Below, piece after piece: positions 22,251 through 34,385 of a stretch of 64,000 bases of DNA. The notes under the pieces were generated by a model, which did no database searches, had not been told where the DNA came from, and saw only the letters and a list, made by a program, of their open reading frames with translations. The first letter of the stretch is position 1. Every line of letters starts with the position of its first letter. Source of the stretch: Chinchilla lanigera (lineage: Eukaryota > Chordata > Mammalia > Rodentia > Chinchillidae); NCBI RefSeq assembly GCF_000276665.1, contig NW_004955435.1, forward strand, positions 6,835,208-6,899,207, written 5' to 3'. The position numbers and the translations under genes are program-made.

Positions 22251-23018
22251 AAATTAATATGCCAACTTTAGCAAAGAAAATTAAATGGAAAATAAATATA
22301 TCATAGTTTTTCATAATATCTTTTAGTCCATCTGTAACTTTGGACAAATCATGTTTTTCTTGTATGTTTCAGTTTCCTCACTTTCAAATAATGACAATGC
22401 TAAATACCTTTTAATGTGTATTAATTTGCATATTGCATGGGCAGCTATTATAATTTGATAACTTACATTGGTGCTTGACACAAAGCAGTGCTATCTAAAT
22501 GCTCACTACTTATATTTTTGCTCATAGAAAAACACTGACACCTTCCCATGCTTTCATTCCTAAGAAATGTACAGTCCATTTTTGAAAATGAAAAGCACTT
22601 TGAAATTTATTCCCTAAGATGTAGTTTTAATATTATAATGCAAGGTCGCCCTATCTTTGATTTCTCCACAGAAATAAAATGTGAGCCATTTTCTGTTATT
22701 ACTCAGTTTGTTATCAAAATATTTTCCCTTCGCTTTTGTGCTGATGATAGTTAAGAGTACATAACTTTTCTGGATATGAAAATTATAGGGGAAAGTTGCC
22801 ATCTTTCCACTGTGAGCAAGCCGTCTACGAACTTCGGTAACTTTGGGAATACTGACATACTTTTAGCCTTCTGCGTAGAAGCTTTGCTAGGAAACCATCT
22901 TTCTTTCTTCTTTAGTTTCTAGTATTTCTTTTATACAGTGTAGTTTTTTGTTTACTAATAATAAGCTTGTCATGTAACATTCTCTATAATGATAGAAAAT
23001 GCTAATTTAAGAATAGAA
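22251..23018. other. unassigned AT-rich stretch
   Basis: No gene or repeat recognised. Confidence 0.4.
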
Positions 23019-23126
23019 AATTTGGCGCTGGGTGTTTAGCTCAGCGGCACAGAGCCTGCCTGGAAAGTGCGAGGTCGTGAGTTCGATTCCTGGTACTGGA
23101 AGAAAAACAAAACAAACAAACAGAAA
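23019..23126 (+). mobile_element. ID-type SINE
   Basis: ID body (GGCGCTGGGTGTTTAGCTCA, CGAGGTCGTGAGTTCGATTC, GGTACTGGAAG) and an (A3-5C)n tail. The 10-bp duplication AAGAATAGAA is at 23009-23018 and 23127-23136. Confidence 0.93.
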
Positions 23127-23136
23127 AAGAATAGAA

Positions 23137-23899
23137 TATCTTTAAAAAGAATATTTAAGGACATTTTTAGAAAAATATGGAAATTGTATGCATTTACATA
23201 TTCCCATTGCATGGAGCCAAAAATTCAATCAAGATTATGAGTGTTCTTTCCTTCTTCTCTGCGTTCTGGACACTTAGCTCTGTATTACACACACTTGTCT
23301 AGTAAGACCCTTGAAGGTGCCTAAGGCCACACTGCTATGTGTGTCACAATGTAGTGGATTTCTTGTTTTATTAACCATATATCTGCTGCAGTAGATCAGA
23401 GCCTATCTCTTCAGTAATTGAGGTTAAAAATATCTTGGACGATCTGAAATATTACATTTGAGAATAAATCTTTGAATTCTCCCAGCTGTATAGATTTTTT
23501 ATTTTGTAGTTAGAACTGCTTTACACGAAGATCATTGTTTTGAAATCTAACAAACAATTCACCTTTACTCTGGCACATTCATAGTGAAAATTTCAACAGT
23601 TTCTCTTTTACAAGATTAAATGTTTGCTCACTTTAGGAGTTATGTAATTCTGTACTCCTTTTTGTCTTTTCACACATACCACGCTTAATCTCAACAATAT
23701 CATGTTTGACCTTTCATAAGGATGTTTCTCTCAGTTCCTCTGTTATTCTGGAGTTTTTTGAAAACCACACATTTTGAAGTTATTTCCTGACTGACCATCT
23801 GTGAAATGAGATACTACACAGGAAAAAAATCTATTCATCACAAAGTTAATGTACAAGAAGATAACATACACGAATTGTTCTCAAAAAGGACGGCACTAG
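23137..23899. other. unassigned AT-rich stretch
   Basis: No gene or repeat recognised. Confidence 0.4.
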
Positions 23900-24150
23900 T
23901 TCCTAGGAGTATTTAATACATGATTCAAGTAATGATTAAGTGTTTGATCAATCTTACATGTCTATATTTGTTTATCTGAGTAACCAATTTGAAGATATCA
24001 ATATGTAATACAACAACCTTTGTTAATTTCCTATCACCTTGTCTGAAATTCTGTACTGTTTGTATTATTTCTGTGTTATTTTTAAATGTATGTGTGTTTG
24101 TTAATATGTTTTTGTTCTGTTATGTTTAAAATTAAAATAGAATCATTTGG
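23900..24150 (+). mobile_element. L1 3'UTR unit
   Basis: Same unit as at 1-230: GTGTTTGATCAATCTTACAT, GAAGATATCAATATGTAATA, GTTAATTTCCTATCACCTTG, TGTATGTGTGTTTGTTAATA, then A-rich. It stands without ORF2, so it is a severely 5'-truncated or rearranged L1 insertion. Confidence 0.72.
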
Positions 24151-24439
24151 GATGCTACTGATGGGGGAATGAACAGATTTACTCAGTCTTGTTTGAGATT
24201 TGAGAAAAATACATGACTTTCTACAGTTCTGCTTGCAGAGTTTGAGTTTCCAAAACAGTACAACTCGATCAATGTGCTTTTGTTATTGTTACATTCACAG
24301 AGATTCTAAAATTGATTCCTGGTTTCTATTTAAGTGTAGTAGTATGACTGCATGTAAATACCATGTTATAATGTTTTCTATGATAGCTGGGTTGAGGGTT
24401 TCCACATAGATATACAATACATTTAGAATGGCTTTCATT

Positions 24440-24680
24440 TTTATAGTTGTATGTATTAATTAGTTGTTTTCATTAGCTTGTGTTTGCAGTACATAACACA
24501 TTTCTATTCTTTGAACTTTCTCTTATCTTCCTCTCCCCTCTTCCTGCATCTCTAGGTCCCTTTCTGATTTGCAAAAGATCTACCTTTCTGTTTTATATTA
24601 TGTTGTTATTTTAATCTTTAAATTATTTATACTTTGGTTTCTCATATATATGGAGCCATTATTTTCAAGAGTTTACGTAA
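24440..24680 (-). mobile_element. old L1 3' end fragment
   Basis: Resembles 1357-1640 and 38.6-38.9 kb: CT-rich block, AAAAGATCTACCTTTCTGTT, then TTTGGTTTCTCATATATATGG. Read on the minus strand this is the L1 3'UTR region. Diverged. Confidence 0.5.
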
Positions 24681-24789
24681 GTTTTTAAAAAATAATGTAG
24701 GAAAATACACTGTCCAAGAGGAGAGGCAGCGCAATTCTAATAAAGCAATCACAGAATTTTTCAATAAAGTAAGGTAGAGTTCATCCTAT

Positions 24790-25390
24790 GTGAATTTTTA
24801 AAAGTTCTGTTGTTAATATCTTATCACCATGTTTTCAAATTCTATATCAATTTTATTGCTCTCCATGCTGTTTTGTTTATGTATTTGTTTTTGCTATGTT
24901 GTTTTTTAAATGAAGAACAAAATTTATATGTTCATATAAGGATAGCTGGAGTAGGTGTATTGCTGATGTTGGTAGTTTATTGAGAGGACCAGTCAATGCT
25001 TAAAATTTTCTTTTTTCTTGACAAATTTCACATGCTTGAATTTGGTAATCAGAATGACTGATCTGAAAACAAAATGCAATATAAGAACCATTGTTGAACT
25101 CTTACCATCTTGTATGATGAGGCACTGCATAATTTCCAATGTTTTTTTTAAATTATCATTGTTCTTACTTGTTACTGTCTTCAATTGTTTGATCAATCTT
25201 ACATTCTTATGTCTAATGGACTGAGCAACTTCTTTGAAGATAACAGTATGTAATATAGCAATCACTGTAAATTTCTATCATTTAGTTTTGAGGACATGTA
25301 TCATTTTGTTGTTTTTGTGTTGTTTTGATTTTGTTTTCAATGTTCTTTTGTCAGTGTTTTAATTTTTAAAATTAAAAAATGTTCCAGAAT
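24790..25390 (+). mobile_element. L1 3'UTR with tandem units
   Basis: Three related blocks lie in the same orientation: a partial one at about 24800-24910 (TTGTTAATATCTTATCACC), one at 25018-25160 (CCATTGTTGAACTCTTACCA, ATCTTGTATGATGAGGC) and one at 25190-25375 (GTTTGATCAATCTTACATTC, GAAGATAACAGTATGTAATA). The same two-block arrangement is present at 54.08-54.47 kb, so the tandem structure probably belongs to the L1 3'UTR. The final block ends in ATTTTTAAAATTAAAAAATG. Confidence 0.65.
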
Positions 25391-25985
25391 TACTCATACA
25401 CTAATGCAAGATCTTTGATTACTTGATTGTATGTCAGAATCACTCTCCAAAACATTTTTGTTTCATTCACCTTCAAAATTAATTAAGATCAGAAATCTAG
25501 GGCAACACACATCAGATCGCTGAAACCTCTTAAAATGATATAGATTCTGCAGCGAAATCTCTGCCAAACGAACAGAGATAAAAAGGAGCTTTGACTCAAG
25601 ACCACTCTAGAGAAAAGTTTAATGATAACAATATGTTATAGTCCAGAAATTCCCCTCTTTATCCATTACAGCCTTCCTATGCTCACCTACATGCTGGTTT
25701 TCTGACTTCATATGCACACACTCACACCCCCATGTACTATATCGACAACGTGTTAATATCACCTCTGTAAGAATCGCTTCCTGTAGCCCAGGGCTCAGTA
25801 AATTTTTTTGTAAAGTGTCAGACCATAATTCCTCTGTCATAACTATTCAGGTCAGCAGCAGTTGTAGGAAAGTAACACTACCGGATATAAAAATGAATGG
25901 ATTTGGCTTTGTTCCAGTAAATTTTTACTTACAAAAAGAAGGATTGGGCAGAATTTAAATGAGTGAAGTAGTTTATTTACCCCTG
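25391..25985. other. unassigned AT-rich stretch
   Basis: No gene or repeat recognised. Confidence 0.4.
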
Positions 25986-25987
25986 AC

Positions 25988-26008
25988 ATACACACACACA
26001 CACACACT
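25988..26008. repeat. (CA)n microsatellite, short
   Basis: About ten CA units. It encodes the cysteine/valine run at the start of a chance minus-strand frame. Confidence 0.85.
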
Positions 26009-27170
26009 CAGGGAGGCATGTACACACACTTAAATTAGAGTTATTAGAGATTATTTTTGGTGACATGCACACATTTGGGGATAGTGCTTGAAGGACAGTA
26101 AGAGTGGAGATGCCTTTATAAACACTGTCCAGGTCAAAATCCAATACATTTTTAGGGGCATTTTGATTCCTGCTTTTCTGAAATAAAGTGTACAGCAGTC
26201 TGCCTGCTTTCACATATTCACTTTCTTGACTATTAGTAGCTGTGATGTAAGTTTTCATTTTCTCTTTCACGTCTTGGCACATTAATTGAGTCAATAATTT
26301 GATCTGGTTGAAAATCACTGGATAATATTCATGTTGATAGCTTTTCGTGTTCCAGTCAAGAATTCATACAAATAAAAATGTCAAAATACCTCCTGGCATC
26401 AAGTTCCACACTCAGGAGTTTGGAAATCTTAGCACAGGAATAGCGCAGGGAGATTGCTGTCCACACATTTAGCCATACAGCCCCCGTACAGTGACCCACC
26501 ACATTGTGAGACGCACCCGCCGGCATTTGGCCGTATCCCCGCAGGAAGCACTGAAGAAAAGTACCCTTATCCCATGGAAAGCAGAAGGGAAAGGGAATCA
26601 TTTTTTTATATGTCTAAGCATTGTGTTCTTGGTAACAGATCCTGTCACCAGGATAAACTGGTCAATCAGAGCTTGATGTACTGAGGTATCATCTCAGCCC
26701 AACAGATTTACCAAAGGGGAATTATCCAAATCTAGTGATCTAAAGCCTTCAATTTGTAGGAATAGACATACTCAGTTCCAGACACTTCTAGGCTTCGATG
26801 TGAAAGAAGTCAGATACCCAGGAGTAAAAATCTGAGAAATACTTGTGAAGCTAACAGTTCAGAGGCATAAGACCACTACATGGCTGAGACCGAACTATAG
26901 GATTAGAGCATATCTCTCTTTATTACCACTATATTACTAAAGGCCAATTTGCCACAATTTCTTGTACTTTGACTGCTATCCATTAAGGAAACAGTAAGAG
27001 TAAATTCAATGGCAAAATCTCAATTTGAAGAAACAGAAAAAGATCAGAACTAGGGTTCTGATTTTGACATATATTAGAATACTCCACTCTTGTTAATAAG
27101 ATCTACTATTAGGAAGTAGGATTATTTTAGGATTGCACTATTTATATAGTAGTAGAGTGTTTTTTGAAAG
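26009..27170. other. unassigned stretch
   Basis: No gene recognised. The segment 26400-26650 is GC-richer and open on both strands (26356-26601 minus, 26454-26684 plus), but neither translation resembles a known family. Confidence 0.4.
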
Positions 27171-27689
27171 TGGACTTGGTTTACTTGTAAACATACATTG
27201 CAAAATTTAGGATAATAACTGTAAAAGTAAGAGAAAAAGAAAATGAATAAGTGAATGAAAGAAAAAGAAAGAAAATTGAGATGCAACAAGTGCCATGTAA
27301 GTATAAAATGCTCAATTTAAAAATACAAAAATAGAATAAAGGTGGAAGACAAAATTAAGAAGCAGGAATAAGCATCACAAACAGAGAACCAGAGCATATA
27401 TGGTAGATACTCATCTAAGAGTATCAATAATCACTTTGAATGTCAGTAATCTAAATGCACCAGTAAAAGAAACTATTAGAGTGGATCACAAAGAAGACAT
27501 GCTGTCTACAAGAACGTTATGTGTAAAGACACATAGAAATTAAAATTAAACGGGTAGAAAAATATTAACATTTATAGCATTGACAAAGCAGGAGGAGCTA
27601 CATCAACACAGCATAAAGTATGAGACAAAATCTAATAAAATTGCAAAGAAAAGCAGAGAAATCCACAATTGCAGACTTCAGGACCTCTC

Positions 27690-28012
27690 ATGGGAAATCT
27701 TGTATTCTACTTCATTGGCTTGAGAGAAACCTAGGAGATCAGCAAAGCACACATGTGAGCAGGTCTGAGTGGACGATGGGGGTCATGGCATTGTGGACCA
27801 TATCTGGTCCCTGGTCCCTCCTCCTGGGGCTCGTTCCCAGATGCAATGAGTTGAGTAGCTTTCCTTTGACATGCTCTTCTGTCCTGACGTTTCTTCCTTG
27901 GGGCTAAAGAACCATGGATTGAAAGCTGCGAAACCTTGAACCTAAATAAATCTTTCCTCCTTCACATTACAGACATCAGGTGTTACGTCCCAGAAGTAGA
28001 ACTCTGGCCAAT
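27690..28012 (+). mobile_element. MaLR-type solitary LTR inside the L1M
   Basis: L1 text stops at GACTTCAGGACCTCTC and resumes at CTAGGCAGAAAATCAG. Between them the block ends AACCTAAATAAATCTTTCCT, then GGTGTTACGTCCCAGAAG, the usual 3' end text of MST/ORR1-like LTRs with an AATAAA polyadenylation signal at about 27945. The 5' part is shortened or diverged. No internal viral region is seen. The 95-codon frame here is chance. Confidence 0.6.
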
Positions 28013-28490
28013 GGAACAAGCTTCTATCAGACAGGGCTGAATCACTAGGCAGAAAATCAGGAGAAGCATATTTAAACTCAGTATCAACATCAAACAATTA
28101 GATATAACTGACATTTATGGACTATTTCATGAAATAAGAGCTTAATGGAATTCTCAAAGATATAAGGAACTTTCACTAAAATAGACCAGATTCTGGACCA
28201 TAACATTCCATTACATATTTCAAAGAATAGAAAGTCTAGAATAGTTGCTATGTACCACAAAGAATTAACTAGCAACCAGAAAAAAATGTAACTGGAAATC
28301 TCATAAGGTCTGGATATGAAATATTAAAATAATAAGTACTTCATGAAAGAAGTTAATAGAAATTTAAAATTTACTGATGTAAGCAAACATAAAAATGTAC
28401 TAGGAAATTTGATAGAATACAGGGTAAGGTACTTAGAAATAAATCAGTAGCATGGAGTACACATTTTAGTGATCTAAAATCAGTCATCTA

Positions 28491-28663
28491 GCCGGGCGTG
28501 GTGGCACACACCTGTAATCCCAGTACTCGGGAGTCTGAGGCAGGAGGATCATTGTGAGTTCGAGACTAGCGTGGGCTACAAGGTGAGTTCAAGGCCAGCC
28601 TGAACTACATAATGAAACCCTGTCTCAAAAAGACTAAATAAATAAATAAATAATTAATTAAAT
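28491..28663 (+). mobile_element. B1-like SINE inside the L1M
   Basis: Full-length B1-like monomer starting GCCGGGCGTGGTGGCACACA, with GTAATCCCAGTACTCGGGAG, GGCAGGAGGATCATTGTGAG and CTACAAGGTGAG, then an (AAAT)n tail. A perfect 15-bp duplication AAAATCAGTCATCTA is at 28476-28490 and 28664-28678. Confidence 0.96.
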
Positions 28664-30472
28664 AAAATCAGTCATCTAAGCCTGTTCCTTAGAAGCTAGA
28701 AAAATAAAATCCAAAATATGACAAAAAAAATAGGGAAGGAGCAGAAATAAATGATCTTTAAAATAGTAAGTCAGTAAAGAGAGTCAATGAAACACTAAAC
28801 CTCTTCCTTTAAAAATATCAGTAAAATCCACGAGCACCTAGAAAGACTATCAGAGAAGAGGTCACTAATATCAGAAATGAAAGAGGAGATAGCTACACAT
28901 TCTTGGGACATCAAATGAGCAATAAAAATTGTTATATACAACTCCATGCCCACCAACTGTTAATTGAGATAAAATAGTCTAATTCCTTAAAAGACAGAAT
29001 TTACTCCAACTCATGCAAGAATAGGCCTATATCTGTGAAAGAAATTGAATCATTTATTAATGTAGCTCCAAAACAGAAAGCGTTAAGCCCAGATGGATTC
29101 AGGGTGAATTTTGCTAAAGTTTAAGGAAAACAATACTAATTCTCAGTGATCTCAAAACTAAAACAACTATTCATAAATTGAATCCTATAATGAGCAAAAA
29201 TAATTACATACATGACCAACTGGGATTATTTCCAGGTTTAGAAGACCAAATTACCATTGATAAATTAATCAGTGTAATCAAGTACATCAGCAGCTAAAGA
29301 AGAAAAATCCTATGATCATGTCAATAGACACAGAAAAGGCATTGAAAAAATTCAATACTCATTCATGGAAAACACTCAAGAAAAGAAAGTATCTTAACCT
29401 TGATTTAAAAATGAAACCACAGTTAGCATGACAATTAATGCTTAAAAACTAGAAAATTTCCCACTGACATTTGAAAAAAGGTAAGAATGTCTCCTGTCTC
29501 CACTGTTTTGCAGTCTTGTACTAGAAGTTATAGCTAATAGAATAAAATAAGAAAAGCAAATAAAAGTGTTATTAATTTGGAAAAACAAATAAAGTTGTCT
29601 TTGCTTACAGGTGATGTAATTATCTATGCAGAAAATAAGAAAGATCTGACAAAAAAATTCCTCCATAAGTGATAAGTATTTGTGGTAACGTTGTTAGGTA
29701 CAAAGTTAATATATTAAGTTCAATATAAACTGATAGAATTTGAAATTAAAAATATCATACCATTTATATTATCACATTCTTCTAAAATAAAAATTTTAGG
29801 TATAATCCCAGAGAAAAATATATGGTAAAAACTAAAAAACTCTGAAGATTGAAGCAAAAGGCAAACTAGAGAAGCTGAATGATATTCATGTTCTTGATGA
29901 AAAGGCTCTCTATTGTGCAGATGCCAGTTTTTTAAAACTTGACATACAGCTTTTATGCAATCTTATTATAGGAAAGCAAAATACATTTACTAAGTAAACT
30001 GTACATTACTAAGTGAAAACAGTCAATCTGCAAAACTTCATACTGTATAAATGTATGACAGCTATATGACATACAGTATATGTCATTCTTAAGTAATCAA
30101 AACTTTAAAGACGGTAAAAGATTCAGTGATTACCAGTAGTTAGGAATAATGGAAGGGTAAATAGGCAGAGTACAGTACTGTTAGGGTAGTGATACTACTC
30201 TATATGATACTATAATGGGGAGAGGTTTTTCCAAATACAAAGAATATATAACCCTGAGATTGAACCCAAAATATAAACTATGGATGTTGGTGGGTTATGA
30301 GCTGCTAGTGTGGGTTCATTTATTGTGATAAATGCAGCTCTCCAGTGGGAGATATTGATTATAGGAGAGGCTGTGCATTTGTGAGAACAAAGAATATGGA
30401 GAAATTTCTACCTTCCTCTTTATTGTGCTGTGAAGCTAAAACTTTCCTTTAAAAAAGTATTTAAAAAATCTA

Positions 30473-31228
30473 CGAATGCCTTTTACTGAGTAAGAAACTG
30501 TCCAAATATCTCCCTAAATCACAGCATTTATCACTACTATAAATAGTAGCAAAAAAAGCAGCATTTTAATCTTTGTTACTTTTGTCTGTATCCACACATT
30601 AGAATCTTAGTGAGCAAGCATTGGCTAAAAATCAAAAGATCTAAATTTGTCGCGATTTCACATATTCAGAAATGTTTCCGTGATTCAGTAAATATGTCTC
30701 TTTCACTGAAGTTAGACATTATGACCTTGTGACATAAAAGCAGTAATTCTTGATTCTAAGTCATCAAGGTAGGTTGTGAAATAGATCTCTCCATGAAACA
30801 ATACATTAGAAAACATTGTTTCACATTTCTATCAGTTAACATCCAGTAAAAAGGTCATTTTACATAATTCCTAATGTATTTTCCAGTTTTTATTTTCTTA
30901 TCCATAATTTCATAGCTATTGAAATGGTCGCTATTGAAATGACATTTCTATATTATTTTCTAGACATTACTTTGTTAAATTCCTGATATGTTTGAAACAT
31001 ACATCATCTTTACTAATTTGTTGTATAATTTTTCTTAAGACTTATCTCACTCTTTACTCAGAAGGGAAAAGTACCTTTTATTTTTAAAACATGAAACCTC
31101 CCTTCACTCACTATCCTAAGTCCTTCCTTCACTTTTAGGAGGTCTTTATTCTAGTATTATTCCTTATGATGATATATGAAGTCATTTTTATGATCAGTCA
31201 ATTCTTTGTTGTCCCATTTCTTGCATCT
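30473..31228. other. unassigned AT-rich stretch
   Basis: No gene or repeat recognised. Confidence 0.4.
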
Positions 31229-32886
31229 ATTTATTTAATTTTATATTTTTTTATTTTTTTTACTGTGCATAGAAAAATGTTTCATAAGTGGCAATGTAAC
31301 AGAATGTAAATTTGAGTGCATAGTACTAAATGGAAAGTAGCTAAGAGAAAGTAGCTACAGAGAAAACAAGGCTTTTCATATCTTCAAATCCAGGTGTTTC
31401 ACAATAAAGAAAAATCTTGGAACATCAGGGGAAACACTTCTTGGGTAAGACAGGGTGGAAATTGATATATTCTGAATTTATAATTTCTAAAATGGATTAA
31501 CCAATTCTTTTAGAGGTGGAGAAAACAAATACAGTGTGCTACAGAATCATAAACTACCATATCAAGAAATGAAGCTACAGACATCCTTCATGTATTACAA
31601 AGGTTACATCTCTTACGTACACATACATACACTCTTCTTCAGACATATGACATCCCTCCAGTAAAATATTATACCAGTGTAAGCTTATAATGTTAATACA
31701 AATCAGAGCCCTACCATTCCGGCTCAACAAAAAGGCAGTTTAAAAAATTAACACTAATATATTGTGAAGGAGAATCAAATCTCAGAAGTACTGTTTCACG
31801 ATTGAGACTCTCTCAATCATGTGTAAACGTTAGCTGACACATCCATCATGTTTGAATAACCAGTCAGTGCAGGGGTAGTAGTGAGGTAGTATTATTGTCC
31901 TCATCTTGGGACTCTGAAGTTTTCATATTCTGCCTTCCTAGGAAAGTCCAGATTTGCTTTTTTAATGTTTACAATCAGTTACCAAAAATGCATTTTTATT
32001 AGACATCGGTTTTTCTGAATCAACCTATGAAAGAACAAAATCTCTTGGGTCTTTCGCAGATAACTTGTTTACAAGTAGCTTCATCAGTAAACTCACCTAG
32101 GAGCTACTACCTGCCGTCTACAACCACGGTGAAGTGGCAGGCAAGGAAACCATCAAAAGAGAAAAGGAAAACACACACACAGGACATGAAAGACCAATCA
32201 GTTTAACTATCAAAGATGACAGTAATTAAGCAAATAACAAATATCCAATAATATAATTATATTGGGGTTTAAAAATATAACCACCAAGCACACACTATTC
32301 TGTCAGCATTATAGTCCTCTGCCGTGATGTAGTCGACTGCCACACGATTATCAAAGAATTTTATCCACCCAGCCGCCTACAATCATTTTAAATACTGCCA
32401 GTGACCTGCATGGCAGAAAGCTTATGGGCATGGTAGGGTGGACGGGGACACTGAGAATATGAGAGAATGTGGAAATATCTACAGGCTAAATGTGGAAAAG
32501 GCAAGGGAAAACGGTGATCTAAACACTCTGAAATATTCACCATTAGTCTTTAAAATGCACAAAGTGCTCAAACCACACATACACACTTGTCAGGCATGAT
32601 AATTAGTGTTACTTGTTAACAAGAACAAAAAAAAAATCAAAAAATGAAAATGCAAAGGGAGGTAATGGAGCACTGTTCTCAATTTCCTGGCCCAGAAGAA
32701 AAACAAACATGACATCACACTGCCTTAAAGTCGAAGAGCTCTCCTTTAATCTGTCTTGTAGCCATCGCAGTCAAACTGGTACAAGTGCTTCGGCAAGGAA
32801 GGGTGTATTCCACCCCATCCGCAGAGGCCTGCTTTTCATTGTTGGTGGTTCAGCATATGAAAGGCATGTGTGCAAAGTAGCAGCTC
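31229..32886 (-). pseudogene. RDX: probable 3'UTR of the radixin processed pseudogene
   Basis: This stretch follows the radixin stop codon on the same strand, contains no recognisable SINE, L1 or LTR, and ends at an A-rich tract (T-rich on plus, 31229-31261). An AATAAA-type signal lies on the minus strand near 31995-32000, but the likely tail is at the far end, where I see no canonical signal right beside it. Known radixin mRNAs have long 3'UTRs. I infer the extent from position and lack of other repeats, not from recognising every base. Confidence 0.5.
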
Positions 32887-34385
32887 TCACACTGCTTCAA
32901 ACTCATCAATGCGCTGCTTTGCGCTGCCTTGTCGAATCTGTCGAAGAGTCTGTACTTATCACGGCCTGCTTTAACATTCCAGGCATGATGACAACATTTT
33001 GTGTTTTCAGTTTCATCTCCGACTTGGGCTAACTCTGAACTTAATGCCTGAACTTGCTTCTGCACATGCTCTTTTTTCTGTGTTTCCCTTAAGCGCTCCT
33101 CACTCCTCTGGTTCAGTATTCCTTCCTTTGACAGCTCAGCACTCGCCTCAGCATTATTCTCATCATACTCACCATGTTCATTTTCTATGGGAGGAACGAC
33201 TGGTGGCGGTGGAGGCGGCGCGGGCAGACATTACAGATTTTAGCTCTTCTTTGGTCTTTTCCACGCCTTCCTGGGCTGCAAAAGCTTTGTGTTGCCACTT
33301 GGTAGCTTCCTCTTCCTTTCTCTTCTTGGCTTCTTCTAGAAGTGCAGTCTTGGCAGTGAATTCGTCAAGTTCTGCTGCCCGCTGCTCTTGATTCTTCGCC
33401 TGGTAGGCAGCTTGTTTTGCTATCGCAACCTTGGCCTGTTCAGCAGCTCGACGCTCTTTTTCTAGCTCTGTTGCTGCTTCTGCTCGTTTGCGTTCCTGAT
33501 CCAACTCTAGAGCGTTTCGAGTCTGTTCTGCTAGTTCTTTTTGGGCTTTCATTGTCTGTTCTTCAATTTGCCTTAGACGTCCCATTAGCTCTTCCTCTGC
33601 TCGTTCTACTCTTTCCTTTTCTGCTGTTTCTCTTTTCTTCTTTTCATTCTCTAATTGCGCCCTTTCAAGCTGCTTCCCGTGTTTCTCCTCCCAAGCCTGA
33701 GCCTTCGTCTGTTGCACTGGTGTCCGTCTTCCTTCTCGTGTACAGCTCACGGATTCCCATGCATAAGGCCAAAATCCTCTTATTGATTCTCAAATGAGGT
33801 GCACACAAAACAAAATCAGGTCCCTTTTTGTCTATTGGCTTTATAACAAATTCCTTGGCATTAAATGAAATATTTCTGATTTTGTTCAGGGAAAGCAAAT
33901 TTTAGATGCTAACTTGTCATCTGGGGTAGTAGTCTATCATGACCCAGGTAGCCTGGTTTATGAATCTCCTTATTATAATCTCTGTGTTTGGCTAGGACAA
34001 CATAGGAAGCCAAAAGAACTGCAGTTTCTGGTGGGCAATATATCTCATCATTTAAGATGGCTTCTTTAACTTGCAAGAAAAAATGTCTTCAGATTCTCTA
34101 TTGAATTAATTCTTCAGAAACATTTTCAGGAAAGAGTTTAGCTCTAAACTTGAACTGTAAGGGATTCTCTTTTTTAACATCTTGCTGTGTCACCTTCTTA
34201 TTTAGTTTAAGCCATGTAGAATAACCTTTGCTATCAACATACTGCAGGCCAGAAAACCAGACTTCACACAAAAGAACAGTTTTTACCACCTGGTCAAAAA
34301 GTTGTTTCTCAGCTGGATTGGGCTGAACGGCAAATTCCAACTCAGCATGCATTGTAGTTATTCTCACATTGATTGGTTTCGGCAT
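32887..34385 (-). pseudogene. RDX: processed pseudogene of radixin (ERM family)
   Basis: Radixin links cortical actin to membrane proteins: an N-terminal FERM domain, a central alpha-helical domain, a polyproline stretch and a C-terminal actin-binding tail. Here all parts occur in mRNA order with no introns. The start ATG is at 34385 ([18 protein letters not shown]). The FERM N-lobe runs to about 34098 ([18 protein letters not shown]) and is followed by a stop. A further FERM piece ([17 protein letters not shown]) lies at about 34062-33910. After a deletion of about 80 codons (roughly residues 156-235) the end of FERM resumes ([23 protein letters not shown]) at 33880-33740. The helical domain is 33750-33240 ([38 protein letters not shown]). 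A proline-coding run is at about 33225-33200. The C-terminal ERM tail is frameshifted ([32 protein letters not shown]) with the stop at 32889-32887. The polyproline plus IENEH-type linker and the tail fit radixin better than ezrin or moesin. The disabling lesions rule out a functional full-length protein. Confidence 0.96.

Larger units (their letters stand above)
27180..30472 (+). mobile_element. old L1M-type LINE-1, ORF2 to 3' end, with nested insertions
   Basis: ORF2 can be followed in pieces. The endonuclease part is at about 27180-27690 (a LNVSNLNAP-like reading near 27440). The later endonuclease/early RT part lies at 28015-28490 and 28680-29400. The RT core near 29600 reads LSLLTGDVIIYAENKKD, where L1 normally has an FADD catalytic motif, so the catalytic pair is not intact. 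The 3'UTR at 30015-30472 has the old L1M/L1ME text order (TACTGTATAAATGTATGACA, ACTATGGATGTTGG, GGTTCATTTATTGTGATAAA, TACCTTCCTCTTTATTGTGC). Many stops and frameshifts are present. It is interrupted by an LTR (27690-28012) and a B1 SINE (28491-28663). Confidence 0.85.

Noticed and set aside
24790..25390. Direct repeats considered as a CRISPR-like array
   Set aside because: Unit length and divergence fit an L1 3'UTR; there are no short identical repeats with unique spacers and the genome is mammalian.
26356..26684. Opposed 60-81 codon frames in a GC-richer patch
   Set aside because: No recognisable domain, splice sites or conservation evidence available from sequence alone.
32613..33391. Two plus-strand frames (139 and 130 codons)
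   Set aside because: They run antisense across the C-terminal coding part and 3'UTR of the radixin pseudogene and have no family resemblance.
33417..33797. 126-codon plus-strand open frame rich in Leu/Val
   Set aside because: It is the antisense of the Lys/Glu-rich helical domain of the radixin pseudogene.
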